Below, one piece after another: positions 28,637-38,657 of a DNA stretch of 64,000 bases. The DNA is from JALEFZ01 sp039820545 (lineage in GTDB: Bacteria > Bacteroidota > Bacteroidia > J057): the NCBI GenBank assembly GCA_039820545.1, contig JBCBPW010000006.1:62001-126000 (forward strand), in the 5' to 3' direction. The translations under genes and the position numbers were made by a program. Position 1 is the first letter of the stretch. Every line of letters begins with the position of its first letter. The notes under the pieces are model-generated. The model saw only the letters and a list, made by a program, of their open reading frames with translations. It made no database searches and was not told where the DNA came from.

Positions 28637-29062
28637 TTAAAGCTTGTTCTTCTTTTTCTTGGTCGTCTGGTTTACATACCAAGGGTCTGTAAGTTCTAGT
28701 GCGTACTCGATGTACTCAATGATGTCTTCTGGTGGCCCATCACTCTGGGTACCATAAGTAAATGCAATGCCTGTATCTACATCATTTCCTGAGAAACCGA
28801 TGGACAATTCTGCCCGTTTCCCTTTGGGGTCAGGCAATGCATATCTACCTTCATTTGAAAACCAATCACTTGGAACACTTTGTAGAAGTGCTGTAAAAAT
28901 GGGCTCATCTGTGGTACCCATCGCAAATTTACCTTTAGTCTCGCCATCCATCGTCCCCATACGATTGATCGCGCCTGTCTGGCTCACCATCAAGGAAAGA
29001 ATCGACTCCCCATCGACCTCCCACTTGATAAAAATCTGTGTGATCTTCTCTTTTACATCCAT
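28637..29062 (-). CDS. Conserved-looking cytoplasmic protein, unknown
   Basis: A 141-aa soluble protein with no signal peptide or membrane helix. It has regular strands (GRYALPDPKGKRAELSIGF) and a lysine-rich tail (QTTKKKKNKL). I recognise no family. Its start follows the stop of the upstream 72-aa membrane protein by one base, which indicates translational coupling and a shared role. Confidence 0.7.
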   Translation of the reverse strand: MDVKEKITQIFIKWEVDGESILSLMVSQTGAINRMGTMDGETKGKFAMGTTDEPIFTALLQSVPSDWFSNEGRYALPDPKGKRAELSIGFSGNDVDTGIAFTYGTQSDGPPEDIIEYIEYALELTDPWYVNQTTKKKKNKL

Positions 29063-29063
29063 A

Positions 29064-29282
29064 TCAGGTGTAAAGGTACAGACAAAAGACCACTAAACCT
29101 GCGCCTGATAGCAGGAAGAGCAGAGATAGGAAATAGTAGAGAAAGGATGGTCTTCTACAAGCAGGAAGACGCCATTGCTGTTGTGCACTGAGCGTAATCT
29201 CTCCCCGCAACAAACTATCCAATCCCAGATACATACCTAGTCCGCCCATAAATAATACCCAAAGGACAGTAATGAAATCCAT
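29064..29282 (-). CDS. Two-helix small membrane protein
   Basis: A 72-residue protein with two hydrophobic helices at about 3-22 and 46-70, separated by a basic, Arg-rich loop (WRLPACRRPS) that should face the cytoplasm. I recognise no family. It is directly coupled to the following 141-aa gene. Confidence 0.65.
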   Translation of the reverse strand: MDFITVLWVLFMGGLGMYLGLDSLLRGEITLSAQQQWRLPACRRPSFLYYFLSLLFLLSGAGLVVFCLYLYT

Positions 29283-29607
29283 AACAACTACTTTAGCTCG
29301 TGAAACAAATGCGAATAGTAGTTTTAGCTAAGACGAAGTAGTGGGTGAAATAACACGTAATTAGGGCAAATTTTTTTCTTGTATCTAGTTTACAATATAC
29401 GAAAATTTCTTACTCGTAATACACAGTTATTTTAAATAATTTTAAACTTACGTGATATAAACGGTTAAGTTCGCTTTTTACCTACCCCTCTACCCTACTT
29501 TTTTTTCCCTCACGTTCTTTTCTCATCATATGGTCGTTTTCCTATGGAAAATCCTTAACTTCGGACGAAAAATTTTTCTGCTAACAGACGCCTAAATCAC
29601 ACACCAT
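29283..29607. other. Intergenic region upstream of TonB receptor
   Basis: These 325 bases between divergent genes hold no ORF. They are AT-rich and presumably contain both promoters. I see no convincing operator. Confidence 0.5.
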
Positions 29608-32097
29608 ATGAAGCGACCTTCTATTCTTTTGACCTTCATCTTTTTCATAGGTTTAATCCTCACAGGTCATGCACAAGAACTAACCCAAACCGTAAGGGGC
29701 AAAGTTGTAGATAAGGAAACAGGGTTTCCACTCATTGGCGCCCGTGTATGGATCGATGGAACCACCATCGGAAAGAATACAGATGATAAAGGTGAATTCA
29801 GATTGGAATCTGTACCTGTAGGACGCCAAACCGTATTGACAAGTTACATTGGCTATGCCCAAACACAGCAAGATGTAGAAGTCACCTCTGGAAAAGAGGT
29901 CGTCCTAGAAGTCGGTATGCCCGTATCAGCCGTAGAGGTAGAAGGCGCAACCATCGTTGCAGGAAAAGCAGGAGATGCCCAAAATGATGTCGCGCTCGTA
30001 AGTGCAAGAGGATTCACCGTAGCAGAGACCAATCTATACGCAGGAAGTAGAGGCGAACCCGCCCGCATGGCTTCCAACTTTGCAGGGGTACAGGGAGGGG
30101 ACGACTCACGAAATGATTTGGTCATCCGTGGCAATACCCCCAATGGTGTACTCTGGCGATTGGAAGGCATCAATATTCCCAATCCCAACCACTTTGTGAT
30201 CCCAGGTACAGGGGGAGGGTCTGTTACGATATTGAACAATAAGTTCCTGGCCAACAGTGACTTTTATACAGGTGCTTTCCCCTCAGAGTTTGGCAATGGC
30301 ATCGCGGGGGTATTTGATCTGCGCATGCGTAATGGAAACAACCAACAGCATGAGTTTACAGGCCAATTGGGTTTTTTGGGCACAGAGTTTACTGCGGAAG
30401 GTCCCATCGGTAAAAACTCTGGGGCATCCTACCTAGCCATGTATCGCTACTCTACCTTGGCACTCTTCAGCTTCTTGAATGTAGATGTGGGGACAGACGC
30501 TATCCCACGTTATCAGGATGGCGCTTTTCGTTTCAATTTCCCCACCAAAAACGGCGGAAATATTGCCCTATGGGGAATGGGAGGTATCAGCGACATCGAC
30601 ATTATACTCAGTGGGACAAACTGCTTCGTGGATGATCCTGATCTTTTTGCCTCCTCTCAGGATAGGGATCAATATTTTGGCTCCAATACCTTTGTCTCAG
30701 GTCTGACCCTCAACCAGCCTTTCAGTGCTTCTAGCTCACTTAGGGCCACGGTGGCCTACTCTCACCAGCGTGTAGATGCCAATCACGACCAGATTTATCA
30801 ATCGCAGAATGAAGCCCCTAACTGCACAAGCGGCATCGGCCTAAGCCTAGACTCTCTCCCACCTATCCTGGATTATACTTTTGCAGAGGATAAGATTTCG
30901 GCCAACGTGAAATATACGCGTCGTTTTAGCCCCAAGCATACGCTGTATACAGGGTTTACGACAGATTATTATTTCATGAACTATACCGACAGCGCGCGCA
31001 CCGTACTCCCTCAAAGCAGTGGTCCCAATGTGCTCCTCCCTTGGCGTACACGCTGGAATGCGCAGGACGAAAATGCAGTCTTATTTCAACCCTATGTACA
31101 ATATAAATGGAAGCCCAACGATAAATTTCAATTGGTGGCAGGTCTTACGAGTCTATACTGGAGTCTCAATGACAGCAGCTTCTCGCCCATCGAGCCGCGT
31201 CTTGCGATGTCTTACAATCTAGGAAAAGGACAAAAACTCAGCTTGGGTTCGGGATTGCATTCTCAAATCCAAAGTCCCTATCTAAATTACTACTCCAATC
31301 GCCCGAATACAGATGGTAGCCTTGATCTATACAATTTGGACCTCGGTCTCACGAAGAGTTTCCATGTAGTCATGGGGTATGATCGACTCCTCGGCAAAGC
31401 CACACGATTCAAGACAGAAGTCTATTATCAATACCTCTACAACATTCCTTCCTTCACCGATAGCTTGGATGCCTATTCACTGATCAATGCAGGATCGGGA
31501 TTTTCGCGCTTTTTTCCTGGACAGTTAGCCGATATCGGAACAGGAAGAAACTATGGCTGGGAAGTGACCTTGGAGCGATTTTTTAGGTCTAGGACAAATG
31601 GAGGATACTATTTTCTCTTCACAGGCTCTTTGTTTGATTCAAAGTTTCGAGGAAGTGATGGCATCCTCAATAATACGACTTTCAATGGTCGCTACGCAGT
31701 CAATGTCCTATTTTCCCGAGAGTGGATCATGAAAAAGGGGGTAACACTCAATGTGGGAGGTAAATTTACAACCGTAGGAGGACGCTGGCGGGGAGAAGTA
31801 GACGACTTTAGGTCTGCACGTGACTTGGAGGTGATTTTTAGGTTAGACTCTACTTTCAATACGATTCAATTCCCCGCTTATCTGCGATTGGATGGAAAAG
31901 TCTCTATCAGATGGAATCGAAAGCGTGTAACACATGAACTGGCTATCGATTTGGTCAATGTCACAGGCCGTGAAAATGCCCTTTCATTGATCTATGTCCC
32001 CAATAATCCAGTAGATCCTGTCCAGCAAAATAATCAATTAGGTTTCTTACCTTTATTTTATTACAAAATAGACTTTTTTGCTAGCGGAAAGAACTGA
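29608..32097 (+). CDS. TonB-dependent outer-membrane receptor
   Basis: An 829-aa protein with a signal peptide (LLTFIFFIGLILTGHAQ). Residues 25-105 are a carboxypeptidase-regulatory-like domain (VRGKVVDKETGFPLIGARVW, DDKGEFRLESVPVG). The plug follows at about 110-235, with RNDLVIRGNTPNGVLWRLEG and AFPSEFGNGIAGVFDLRMR, and then the beta-barrel. The family imports metal chelates, glycans or peptides with TonB energy. The barrel ends at GFLPLFYYKIDFFASGKN, with an aromatic-rich last strand. No SusD partner lies next to it, so a polysaccharide locus is unlikely. Confidence 0.92.
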   Translation: MKRPSILLTFIFFIGLILTGHAQELTQTVRGKVVDKETGFPLIGARVWIDGTTIGKNTDDKGEFRLESVPVGRQTVLTSYIGYAQTQQDVEVTSGKEVVLEVGMPVSAVEVEGATIVAGKAGDAQNDVALVSARGFTVAETNLYAGSRGEPARMASNFAGVQGGDDSRNDLVIRGNTPNGVLWRLEGINIPNPNHFVIPGTGGGSVTILNNKFLANSDFYTGAFPSEFGNGIAGVFDLRMRNGNNQQHEFTGQLGFLGTEFTAEGPIGKNSGASYLAMYRYSTLALFSFLNVDVGTDAIPRYQDGAFRFNFPTKNGGNIALWGMGGISDIDIILSGTNCFVDDPDLFASSQDRDQYFGSNTFVSGLTLNQPFSASSSLRATVAYSHQRVDANHDQIYQSQNEAPNCTSGIGLSLDSLPPILDYTFAEDKISANVKYTRRFSPKHTLYTGFTTDYYFMNYTDSARTVLPQSSGPNVLLPWRTRWNAQDENAVLFQPYVQYKWKPNDKFQLVAGLTSLYWSLNDSSFSPIEPRLAMSYNLGKGQKLSLGSGLHSQIQSPYLNYYSNRPNTDGSLDLYNLDLGLTKSFHVVMGYDRLLGKATRFKTEVYYQYLYNIPSFTDSLDAYSLINAGSGFSRFFPGQLADIGTGRNYGWEVTLERFFRSRTNGGYYFLFTGSLFDSKFRGSDGILNNTTFNGRYAVNVLFSREWIMKKGVTLNVGGKFTTVGGRWRGEVDDFRSARDLEVIFRLDSTFNTIQFPAYLRLDGKVSIRWNRKRVTHELAIDLVNVTGRENALSLIYVPNNPVDPVQQNNQLGFLPLFYYKIDFFASGKN

Positions 32098-32164
32098 CAA
32101 TCTCTAAAAATTCGGATATTTGAACCTTTAGATGGAGCTTATTCAATTTGTCCTATTTTCTTAT

Positions 32165-33328
32165 TCACATGACAATTTCTCTATCTTTCAACTCTTGAAT
32201 ATATAGAGGTTCATATGCCAAGAATTTCATCACCTCCTCTGTGTGTTCTCCTACATGCGGAGGAGGTGTTATTGGAGGGATATTCGAATGAAACACACCC
32301 TGTAATAAGCCCTTCACATCATCCCTCTCCAATCGGATATTTTGTGCTTGAGAAAGTGCCATAACTTCTGGCATTTGATGCACGGCTCCCGAAGGGACTT
32401 TCACCTCCATTAGCTTGGTGAGAAGATCCAATCGCTTCCATTTGCTAATTCCCTCTTGCAGATATTGGTTGACAGCTGCCCGGTGCTGCACCCTTAGGGG
32501 ATTGGTAGTAAAATGGGCAGGCAGAGCCAGTCCCAGCACCGTAAGTAAGGCGCGAAATTGCTTGTCGTTCCCAACAGCCAAGACCAAAGGCAGTTTGTCT
32601 GCTGTGGTGTAGACCGTTCCGTATGGGACGATATTGGGATGCTCTGAGCCTTGGGGTTGGGGGATATGCCCTACTTGCAGCCAGTTGGTTGCTTGATTCA
32701 CCAGACCTGAAATGGCCGATTCCATCAACGAGACTGTAACTACTTTCCCTTTCCCTGTCTGCAAGCGCTCGATATAAGCCAGGAGCAAGCCCTGCTTGAG
32801 TTGGTGTGCGGCGAGCACGTCCATCAGCGCCACTGGCATCTTGCTTTGCTGCCCAGGATGGCCATTCATATAAGTGAAACCCGCTTCTGCTTGAATGATC
32901 GCATCATAGGCTGGGCGAGACTGGTCTGGGCCATAGCCATTGATTTGCCCGATGAGTAAGCCTGGATTTTTGTCCAAAAGCGTCTCTGTATCCACACCTA
33001 GTTTCTCCGCTTGTCCTGGTAGATAGCTGCTTAGGACTATATCTGCTTTAGCAACCAATCTGTAAAGTACGTCACGCGCCGCCTGCTTCTTCAGGTCCAG
33101 TCCGATCGATTCCTTCCCCCAATTGACCGAAGTAAAGTAAGCGGAAATATCTGTATCAAGGTCCTCGTCTGGCAATTTCCATGACCGAGTGACATCTCCC
33201 TTCGTACGTATATTTTCCACTTTGATCACGCGCGCCCCACATTCTGCCAAAAACATCCCCACAGAAGGACCTGCCAGTACATTCGCCAACTCTACGACGA
33301 GCTGGTCCTTGAAAATTGCATGTGTCAT
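32165..33328 (-). CDS. Family III CoA-transferase (CaiB/BaiF type)
   Basis: A 387-aa protein of the formyl-CoA transferase type. It has the opening LVVELANVLAGPSVGMFLAE, the conserved RVIKVE block, and AYFTSVNWGKESIGLDLKK. The catalytic Asp lies in PVALMDVLAAHQLKQGL. The family moves CoA between carboxylic acids. The substrate is not evident from the sequence. It lies 8 bp after the TPR lipoprotein gene, which suggests an operon. Confidence 0.9.
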   Translation of the reverse strand: MTHAIFKDQLVVELANVLAGPSVGMFLAECGARVIKVENIRTKGDVTRSWKLPDEDLDTDISAYFTSVNWGKESIGLDLKKQAARDVLYRLVAKADIVLSSYLPGQAEKLGVDTETLLDKNPGLLIGQINGYGPDQSRPAYDAIIQAEAGFTYMNGHPGQQSKMPVALMDVLAAHQLKQGLLLAYIERLQTGKGKVVTVSLMESAISGLVNQATNWLQVGHIPQPQGSEHPNIVPYGTVYTTADKLPLVLAVGNDKQFRALLTVLGLALPAHFTTNPLRVQHRAAVNQYLQEGISKWKRLDLLTKLMEVKVPSGAVHQMPEVMALSQAQNIRLERDDVKGLLQGVFHSNIPPITPPPHVGEHTEEVMKFLAYEPLYIQELKDREIVM

Positions 33329-33336
33329 GATGAAGC

Positions 33337-34419
33337 TTATTTCAGTTGGGCTTTTACCTCCTGTAGGGCTTGCTGGAAGTCTTTGCTATCGGGCTGGTAT
33401 TTTACCGCCTGCTCATAGTAGTTTTTCGCAGATTGTAGATCTCCGTTGTATTCATAGATAGAACCTAAGACAAAATGCGCTGAGCCCATCGTAGGATCTA
33501 GCCTGAGTGCTTCCTCCATATCTGCGATGGCGAGGTCTATACGCTGCTCCGCCAGGAAGTAAGCATAACCTCTAAAATATCGAGCGAGGGCATACTGGGG
33601 ATCTCTATTGATCGAAAGGGTGTAGCTCTCTACTGCCAGATTGATTTCTTCTCCAAATAGTGTAGCATTCTCAGAATTACGGGCGCGAAGCGCATTGCGT
33701 AGGTGGTAATTCCCTAGCTGGTACCGACCCAATGGATGCAACGGTTGATTTCGAATCAGCTGGGCATTGTATTTCATGGCTACGCGCTCATTTTCGTAGA
33801 AATCCAGGTAGATATCATGTAGCCGTGTAAGAGGTTTGGCAAAAGCTGAATCCAGTGCAAGGGCTTCTAAGTATCGCTTGGTAGCGCCTTTATAGTCTTG
33901 CTGTGCCTCTAGCAAAAATCCCTGCGCAAAAATGTATATGGGTTGATCGGGGGCAAACTCGGCTGCGCGTGCATAGAGTTGCTGCGCCTCTCCATAATTT
34001 TGGTTGAAGAAAGCGACCTGCCCAAGCTGATAATAAGCTTCTGAATTTTGCGTCCCCAGATCGATGGCGCGCTGGTAAGCCGTCCGAGCCTGCAGGGTAT
34101 CTCCTGAGATAAACGCGAGAAAACCACGCCAATAGTGCAGATCAGGCCCTGTCTGATACAACCCAATCGCTGCCTCTATATCTGCCATGGCTCGATCTAG
34201 GCTATCTATTTGATAATACAATTCTGAGCGATCCTGAAACAAAGCATAGTCCTCAGGATTGCTTTCAATCTGCTTGGTCAGTGCCGCGATGCGGGAGATA
34301 TCTGTGATGCTGTCAGGTCTAGCGGCCTGCTTGTTCGCATCAGTGTCGGTGGTCGTCTGCTCACAACTTACTAGCAGGATCAGGCAAAAAATGCCCCATG
34401 GTATCCAACGTATATGCAT
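33337..34419 (-). CDS. TPR-repeat lipoprotein
   Basis: Starting at MHIRWIPWGI gives 360 aa. The lipobox is in the LVSC segment at about residues 15-18, so the protein should be lipid-anchored. The rest is tetratricopeptide helices, such as SEAYYQLGQVAFFNQNYGEA and MGSAHFVLGSIYEYNGDLQS; the last repeat block ends near the C-terminus. TPR lipoproteins usually serve as scaffolds for envelope complexes. It lies 63 bp after tilS and 8 bp before the CoA-transferase gene. Confidence 0.88.
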   Translation of the reverse strand: MHIRWIPWGIFCLILLVSCEQTTTDTDANKQAARPDSITDISRIAALTKQIESNPEDYALFQDRSELYYQIDSLDRAMADIEAAIGLYQTGPDLHYWRGFLAFISGDTLQARTAYQRAIDLGTQNSEAYYQLGQVAFFNQNYGEAQQLYARAAEFAPDQPIYIFAQGFLLEAQQDYKGATKRYLEALALDSAFAKPLTRLHDIYLDFYENERVAMKYNAQLIRNQPLHPLGRYQLGNYHLRNALRARNSENATLFGEEINLAVESYTLSINRDPQYALARYFRGYAYFLAEQRIDLAIADMEEALRLDPTMGSAHFVLGSIYEYNGDLQSAKNYYEQAVKYQPDSKDFQQALQEVKAQLK

Positions 34420-34482
34420 AAAAATTTTTTTCACACTCCAAATGGGAGGATAAGCGCTCCTCATTTCGCAAATATGTCTATC

Positions 34483-35844
34483 CTAGATGGGATTAAAAAG
34501 CAACTTCAGCATTCGCTGAGTCTTATCCGTAATTTTCACTCCTTCTGCCAACCGGAATCCACTGACACAGATGATTTGTCGGGTATCCTCCACAATGATA
34601 GCAGCGGTTTTCTCCTCTGGTCGGCGTTTCTGCTGGATGAAGACATCGCTGAGAAGCTGATGGTTTTGCATGCCAAAGGGCTGCATTTTATCGCCTTTCT
34701 GCCAAGATCGTAGCTTAAGGGGAAACTGTACTTGATCTGCGTCCATATAAAATTCATTTGAACGATGGAAGATAGGCTTTCCTTCAAAAGCAGAAATTGT
34801 CAGGCTTTGTCCATTGGGAAGCAGGATAAGTTCCTCTGAGATTTCTACTAATGTTACCTCCCAATCTTGGGTTTCTGATTTGATCCATGAAAGTCCAAAG
34901 GCCGTACGGACCATCCGTCCCAAGGATAGTTTCACCTCTTTTCCCGAAATCCCTTTGATCAATCCCTCTACGGCTGTTCGTAAGTGACCGTGAATACCCC
35001 ATTGCTCCATCTGTGCTCCTACCAAGAGAGGAAGATGTTCTTCTCCCCAATCCTTTTTGAACTTTTGCCAGTCCAGATGTTGAACCCAAACACCTTCTAC
35101 TTCTGGCGACACATAAGGCTGCAAGACTTGCTTCAGCATATTTTGCTCGGCTTCGTGGTGGCGATACTTTTGGATCAATAGTTCTTGGAAAGAAGGATTC
35201 ATTTTTTCCAACAGGGGTGTCCACAGGAGGCGTACCTGATTGCGCAGATAGGTGGGCTTGAAGTTGGATTTGTCCTGGCGATAAGGAAGCCCCCATTCTT
35301 CTAGTGCGTGGAGGATTTGTTTTTTGGTCAATGAAAGGAGGGGGCGAATGTAGGGCCCCCTCTGGGGAGGAATTCCCTTCCATACTTTGGCTCTATGTCC
35401 TTTGACGAGGGACAATAGAAGTGTCTCGATCTGATCATCTTGATGATGAGCTGTCGCACAGTATGCATATGAATACTTGTCCATCAGTTCTTCAAAAAAG
35501 TTATATCGGATCTCGCGCGCCGCTATTTGGACCGAAAGCCCCTCGGACTCCATTCGTTGCTCGGGATTTTCTTTATGTAGATAAAAAGGGACATTCCAAT
35601 CCGTTGCCAAAGACTTCACAAAGGCTTCGTCTGCTTCAGAATCCTCTCCTCTCAACTGATAATTCACATGTGCACAGGCAATCTGATAGCCAAGTTCCCT
35701 CAAGGTGTAGGCCAAAAATACTGAATCAGCACCTCCACTGATCCCTATTAAAACCTTCTGAGGAGGTAGAATCGAAAAAGAATGGACCATTTGCGAGGAA
35801 ACCACCTCTATCATACTGTGACTGCTGCTGTATTCGTTCTTCAC
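34483..35844 (-). CDS. tilS: tRNA(Ile)-lysidine synthase
   Basis: The enzyme forms lysidine at the C34 wobble base of tRNA-Ile, converting the CAU anticodon to read AUA. The 453-aa length is normal. The PP-loop SGGADS is at residues 36-41, followed by HVNYQLRGEDSEADEAFV and the CATAHHQDDQIETLLLSL segment. The C-terminal half holds the tRNA-recognition domains, ending with FHRSNEFYMDADQV and a GFRLAEGVKIT segment. The start could also be Met11 or Met19. It heads a minus-strand run with the TPR lipoprotein and the CoA transferase. Confidence 0.95.
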   Translation of the reverse strand: MKNEYSSSHSMIEVVSSQMVHSFSILPPQKVLIGISGGADSVFLAYTLRELGYQIACAHVNYQLRGEDSEADEAFVKSLATDWNVPFYLHKENPEQRMESEGLSVQIAAREIRYNFFEELMDKYSYAYCATAHHQDDQIETLLLSLVKGHRAKVWKGIPPQRGPYIRPLLSLTKKQILHALEEWGLPYRQDKSNFKPTYLRNQVRLLWTPLLEKMNPSFQELLIQKYRHHEAEQNMLKQVLQPYVSPEVEGVWVQHLDWQKFKKDWGEEHLPLLVGAQMEQWGIHGHLRTAVEGLIKGISGKEVKLSLGRMVRTAFGLSWIKSETQDWEVTLVEISEELILLPNGQSLTISAFEGKPIFHRSNEFYMDADQVQFPLKLRSWQKGDKMQPFGMQNHQLLSDVFIQQKRRPEEKTAAIIVEDTRQIICVSGFRLAEGVKITDKTQRMLKLLFNPI

Positions 35845-36162
35845 AAGGAAAATTTACAAGGTGACTATTCTATTCTGAGTAACGATTTAAATTTTTGAAT
35901 TTGTTGAAACGAAACCTAACATTTATCCTTCACGTCTAATAACGATAGTTACCGTCTCATTAGGTTCATATTTTGAAATGACGGAAACTTTGAAAAGGTA
36001 TGATTTTCTCTCTATGCATTATAAACACCATAAAGAACCTCTGAAGGTGCATTTTTTGTTGATTTAGCCCAAAAACCCTACATCCTTCAAAAAAGTTCGT
36101 AATGTGGAACAGTAATTGTCTAATGAAAGAAAATCGCCCTTTTATCGTGAAACTTTTCGACC
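35845..36162. other. Intergenic region without a gene
   Basis: These 318 bases between divergent genes hold no supported ORF. They are AT-rich and presumably carry promoters. Confidence 0.5.
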
Positions 36163-36843
36163 ATGATAAAAATTTTTAAATATACAACTACACTTTTTCT
36201 CGCATATTCACTTCTCATGTTTGGTGGACAGACATTTGCTTTTGAAGCATTTGTCGGTACTTGGATGCCCGCTGAGTCTGCTTTTCCTCAGATCAAAATA
36301 ACCGATAATCAAGGATTTTTACATATTTCGGCTGAGGGATCATTCATCGGTAGTCAGAAAAAAGGCATCGTCAGCCAGCAGGCATCTACTCAGCCAAAGA
36401 TGGCACTTTCCGTTCGTTTTGCCTTATCGGATGGGGATGCAATCGTCCATATACACAATACAGGCATGATGCTAGAGGTCCAATGGGAGTTGCGCAATGG
36501 ATCGAAGGAGAAAAAGTTTGCTTCTACGACTTATACTCGTCAGGTAAGTCGTACACGAAGTGCAACAGCTACAGGTGCCATCAAGGGATGGGTTGTAGGA
36601 GAAGCCAAAAGTACAGCAGGAATTTTCCAGATCTCCTTGTACGGACCGAATGATCATCGGCATTTTGTTCGCACCCTACCACTAGGCCGAAGTAAATCTT
36701 TCAACTTCGAATCTCTGCCCGACGGAGACTATTGGATATTTGTCGAGTCTAGAGGACATACAGCGATTCAAGCCTTTCCTTCTCAGAAGAAGATTGTCGT
36801 CAAAAATGGACAGATTGTCGTTCAGAATGTGGAGTTGAGGTAG
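36163..36843 (+). CDS. Secreted two-domain beta protein, unknown
   Basis: A 226-aa protein with a signal peptide (TTLFLAYSLLMFGGQTFAFE). The mature N-terminal half opens with FVGTWMPAESAFPQIKI, a lipocalin-like first strand, and then has regular strands. The C-terminal half, about 145-226 (GAIKGWVVGEAKSTAGIFQI, then FNFESLPDGDYWIFVE), looks like a transthyretin-like or prealbumin-like sandwich with the usual LPDGDY turn. No catalytic residues are obvious. It ends at a compact terminator. Confidence 0.75.
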   Translation: MIKIFKYTTTLFLAYSLLMFGGQTFAFEAFVGTWMPAESAFPQIKITDNQGFLHISAEGSFIGSQKKGIVSQQASTQPKMALSVRFALSDGDAIVHIHNTGMMLEVQWELRNGSKEKKFASTTYTRQVSRTRSATATGAIKGWVVGEAKSTAGIFQISLYGPNDHRHFVRTLPLGRSKSFNFESLPDGDYWIFVESRGHTAIQAFPSQKKIVVKNGQIVVQNVELR

Positions 36844-36846
36844 AAA

Positions 36847-36867
36847 AGATCCCGTTTACGGGATTTT
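36847..36867 (+). terminator. Compact terminator hairpin
   Basis: A 7-bp stem, atcccgt (36849-36855) with acgggat (36858-36864), is followed by a T-run. It lies directly after the preceding stop codon. Confidence 0.75.
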
Positions 36868-37082
36868 GCGTTGCTTAAGAGAGCAGAGAAAAATAAATAC
36901 TTCCCTCTTTCATTGACAGAGGAATCCCTTGATAGATCTCTCTGCTACATGACTCAGATGGGAAACATAATATAGCTAAAGCAAATTTCTTACTGACACA
37001 AGTAAGAAAGATATTTTAAATATATTGATTACTAGCACCTTAGATTTCTATTATCGAAATCTTTCGTCTACTATCACAAAAG

Positions 37083-37118
37083 AATCGGGAGATGCTCATA
37101 AGAACATCTCCCGATTTT
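37083..37118. terminator. Terminator hairpin of the type-A sorted protein gene
   Basis: A perfect 12-bp stem (37083-37094 with 37105-37116) carries T-rich sequence on both outer sides, so it can work in both directions. It lies about 40 bp past the stop of the minus-strand gene. Confidence 0.8.
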
Positions 37119-37154
37119 TATGTCAGTGTGAAGAAAACTGCACTTACTTTCACT

Positions 37155-38657
37155 TTAGTCAAGCTGGATTTTGCTGACGAAACGCTGTCCTTCGACTTCG
37201 CCTTCCAACAAGTAAATACCAGACTCTAGTCCTGTCAGGTCTAGGTTCACGCGATTGAATCCGCTTGTACGAAGTACTTCCTGTCCTACGATGTTGCGAA
37301 GCGTCACATTCATCTGACCTGCGATGTTGATCAATTCTACATTCAATTCACCGCTTGTAGGATTAGGGAATACGTTGACTGCATTGGCCAGCTCACCGTT
37401 GATGCTCGCCAACTCAGGAATGATGACAGTATCCGTGAACGTATCCTTTTGATTACATCCTTCAGCAACGATTGTAATATCATAGCTTCCAGGCATACCA
37501 GGCACAAAGGTAGCAGGAGAACCTGATACAGAGTCAGTACCCAAGAAAAAGGTGACATTGTCTGCGTTTAGAGAAGTACTCGTTACCGTGATCGCCTTGT
37601 TCGTAGAGTCAATCGTCGTAGCATCAAAACCTGCTACTGGAGGATCTGCTACTTCGAATGTGATAGAGTCTGCATCCGAGCAAGCGATGAAATATCCGAG
37701 TACGTTTACACCAGCCAATACATTGTAGCTACCTGTAGCAGAGTAAGAAGTAGAGGCAGTATTACCGCCGCTGATACCAGATCCGTCATCCAGATCCCAT
37801 GCTACAATAGCTGTCGTATCAAATGAAGTCGAATTGGGGTTAGCCAATCGGTTATAAATAGGGTTGAAGGCGATCTCTGTAACAATTGCTTCTTCAAAAG
37901 TTACTACTTCATTGGGAGACACACAGTCTACACCACCCTGAACCTCCAGACCGCTCGTCAGATCGAAAGAAGTAAATGGCTCCATCAAAATATCTACGTC
38001 CAATACGCGACCACCACCAAAGCCAATAGTCGATCCATTGAGCCAGTTACCGTTGAACAAGCCCGCACATAGGAACTCACCATTACCATCCGCAGAGTCA
38101 AGGTTACTTGTAGTCATCAAGAACTCTACAGCGGTATTATTCTCCATAGATAGGACGAATGGCTGCGTAAAGGTAACAGGAGCGGGGAAATTTGCTACGT
38201 ATTGGATAGAAGCAAACGTACCTTGAAAAGAAGTATCTACTGCAACAGCAACAGAAGTAAGCGGTGCGCCTGTAGCCAGAGAGTCTGGACCTGCATTGTA
38301 TGCACGGCAATCGATCGTGGTCGTCACGGCAGTCATGTCACTCACGACACCAAAGAAGAAAAAGCCTGTAACCGTCACAGGACTAGTGGCACTCGCAGGA
38401 TAGTACTGTCCGAGACCTGCTAGATTCTGTCCATCAGTAGCAGTCACGATAAAGCTATTGCTTGTAGCCTTTAAGAAGGTATAATCATTGGTGTCCTGAC
38501 CACAAAGCACCGTACGGCTTGCATCATGGGCTGCTACACGCGCATTTTCATCGAACTCAAAGTTGAAATCAGGACGCTCGACAGTCCTGAACTGCTGTGC
38601 CTGCACGTACAGACCCGCAGTCATCAATAAAACAAATAGTGTAAATAACTTTCTCAT
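37155..38657 (-). CDS. Secreted PKD-containing protein, T9SS type-A sorted
   Basis: A 500-aa protein with a signal peptide (LFTLFVLLMTAGLYVQAQ). A central PKD-like domain covers about 255-345 (VAWDLDDGSGISGGNTAS, then SATGSYNVLAGV). The C-terminal 75 residues are a type-A T9SS sorting domain (VNVFPNPTSGELNVELINI, IVGQEVLRTSG, LESGIYLLEGEV). The N-terminal region has Thr- and Ala-rich strands without a known family. It should be exported and attached at the surface. Confidence 0.88.
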   Translation of the reverse strand: MRKLFTLFVLLMTAGLYVQAQQFRTVERPDFNFEFDENARVAAHDASRTVLCGQDTNDYTFLKATSNSFIVTATDGQNLAGLGQYYPASATSPVTVTGFFFFGVVSDMTAVTTTIDCRAYNAGPDSLATGAPLTSVAVAVDTSFQGTFASIQYVANFPAPVTFTQPFVLSMENNTAVEFLMTTSNLDSADGNGEFLCAGLFNGNWLNGSTIGFGGGRVLDVDILMEPFTSFDLTSGLEVQGGVDCVSPNEVVTFEEAIVTEIAFNPIYNRLANPNSTSFDTTAIVAWDLDDGSGISGGNTASTSYSATGSYNVLAGVNVLGYFIACSDADSITFEVADPPVAGFDATTIDSTNKAITVTSTSLNADNVTFFLGTDSVSGSPATFVPGMPGSYDITIVAEGCNQKDTFTDTVIIPELASINGELANAVNVFPNPTSGELNVELINIAGQMNVTLRNIVGQEVLRTSGFNRVNLDLTGLESGIYLLEGEVEGQRFVSKIQLD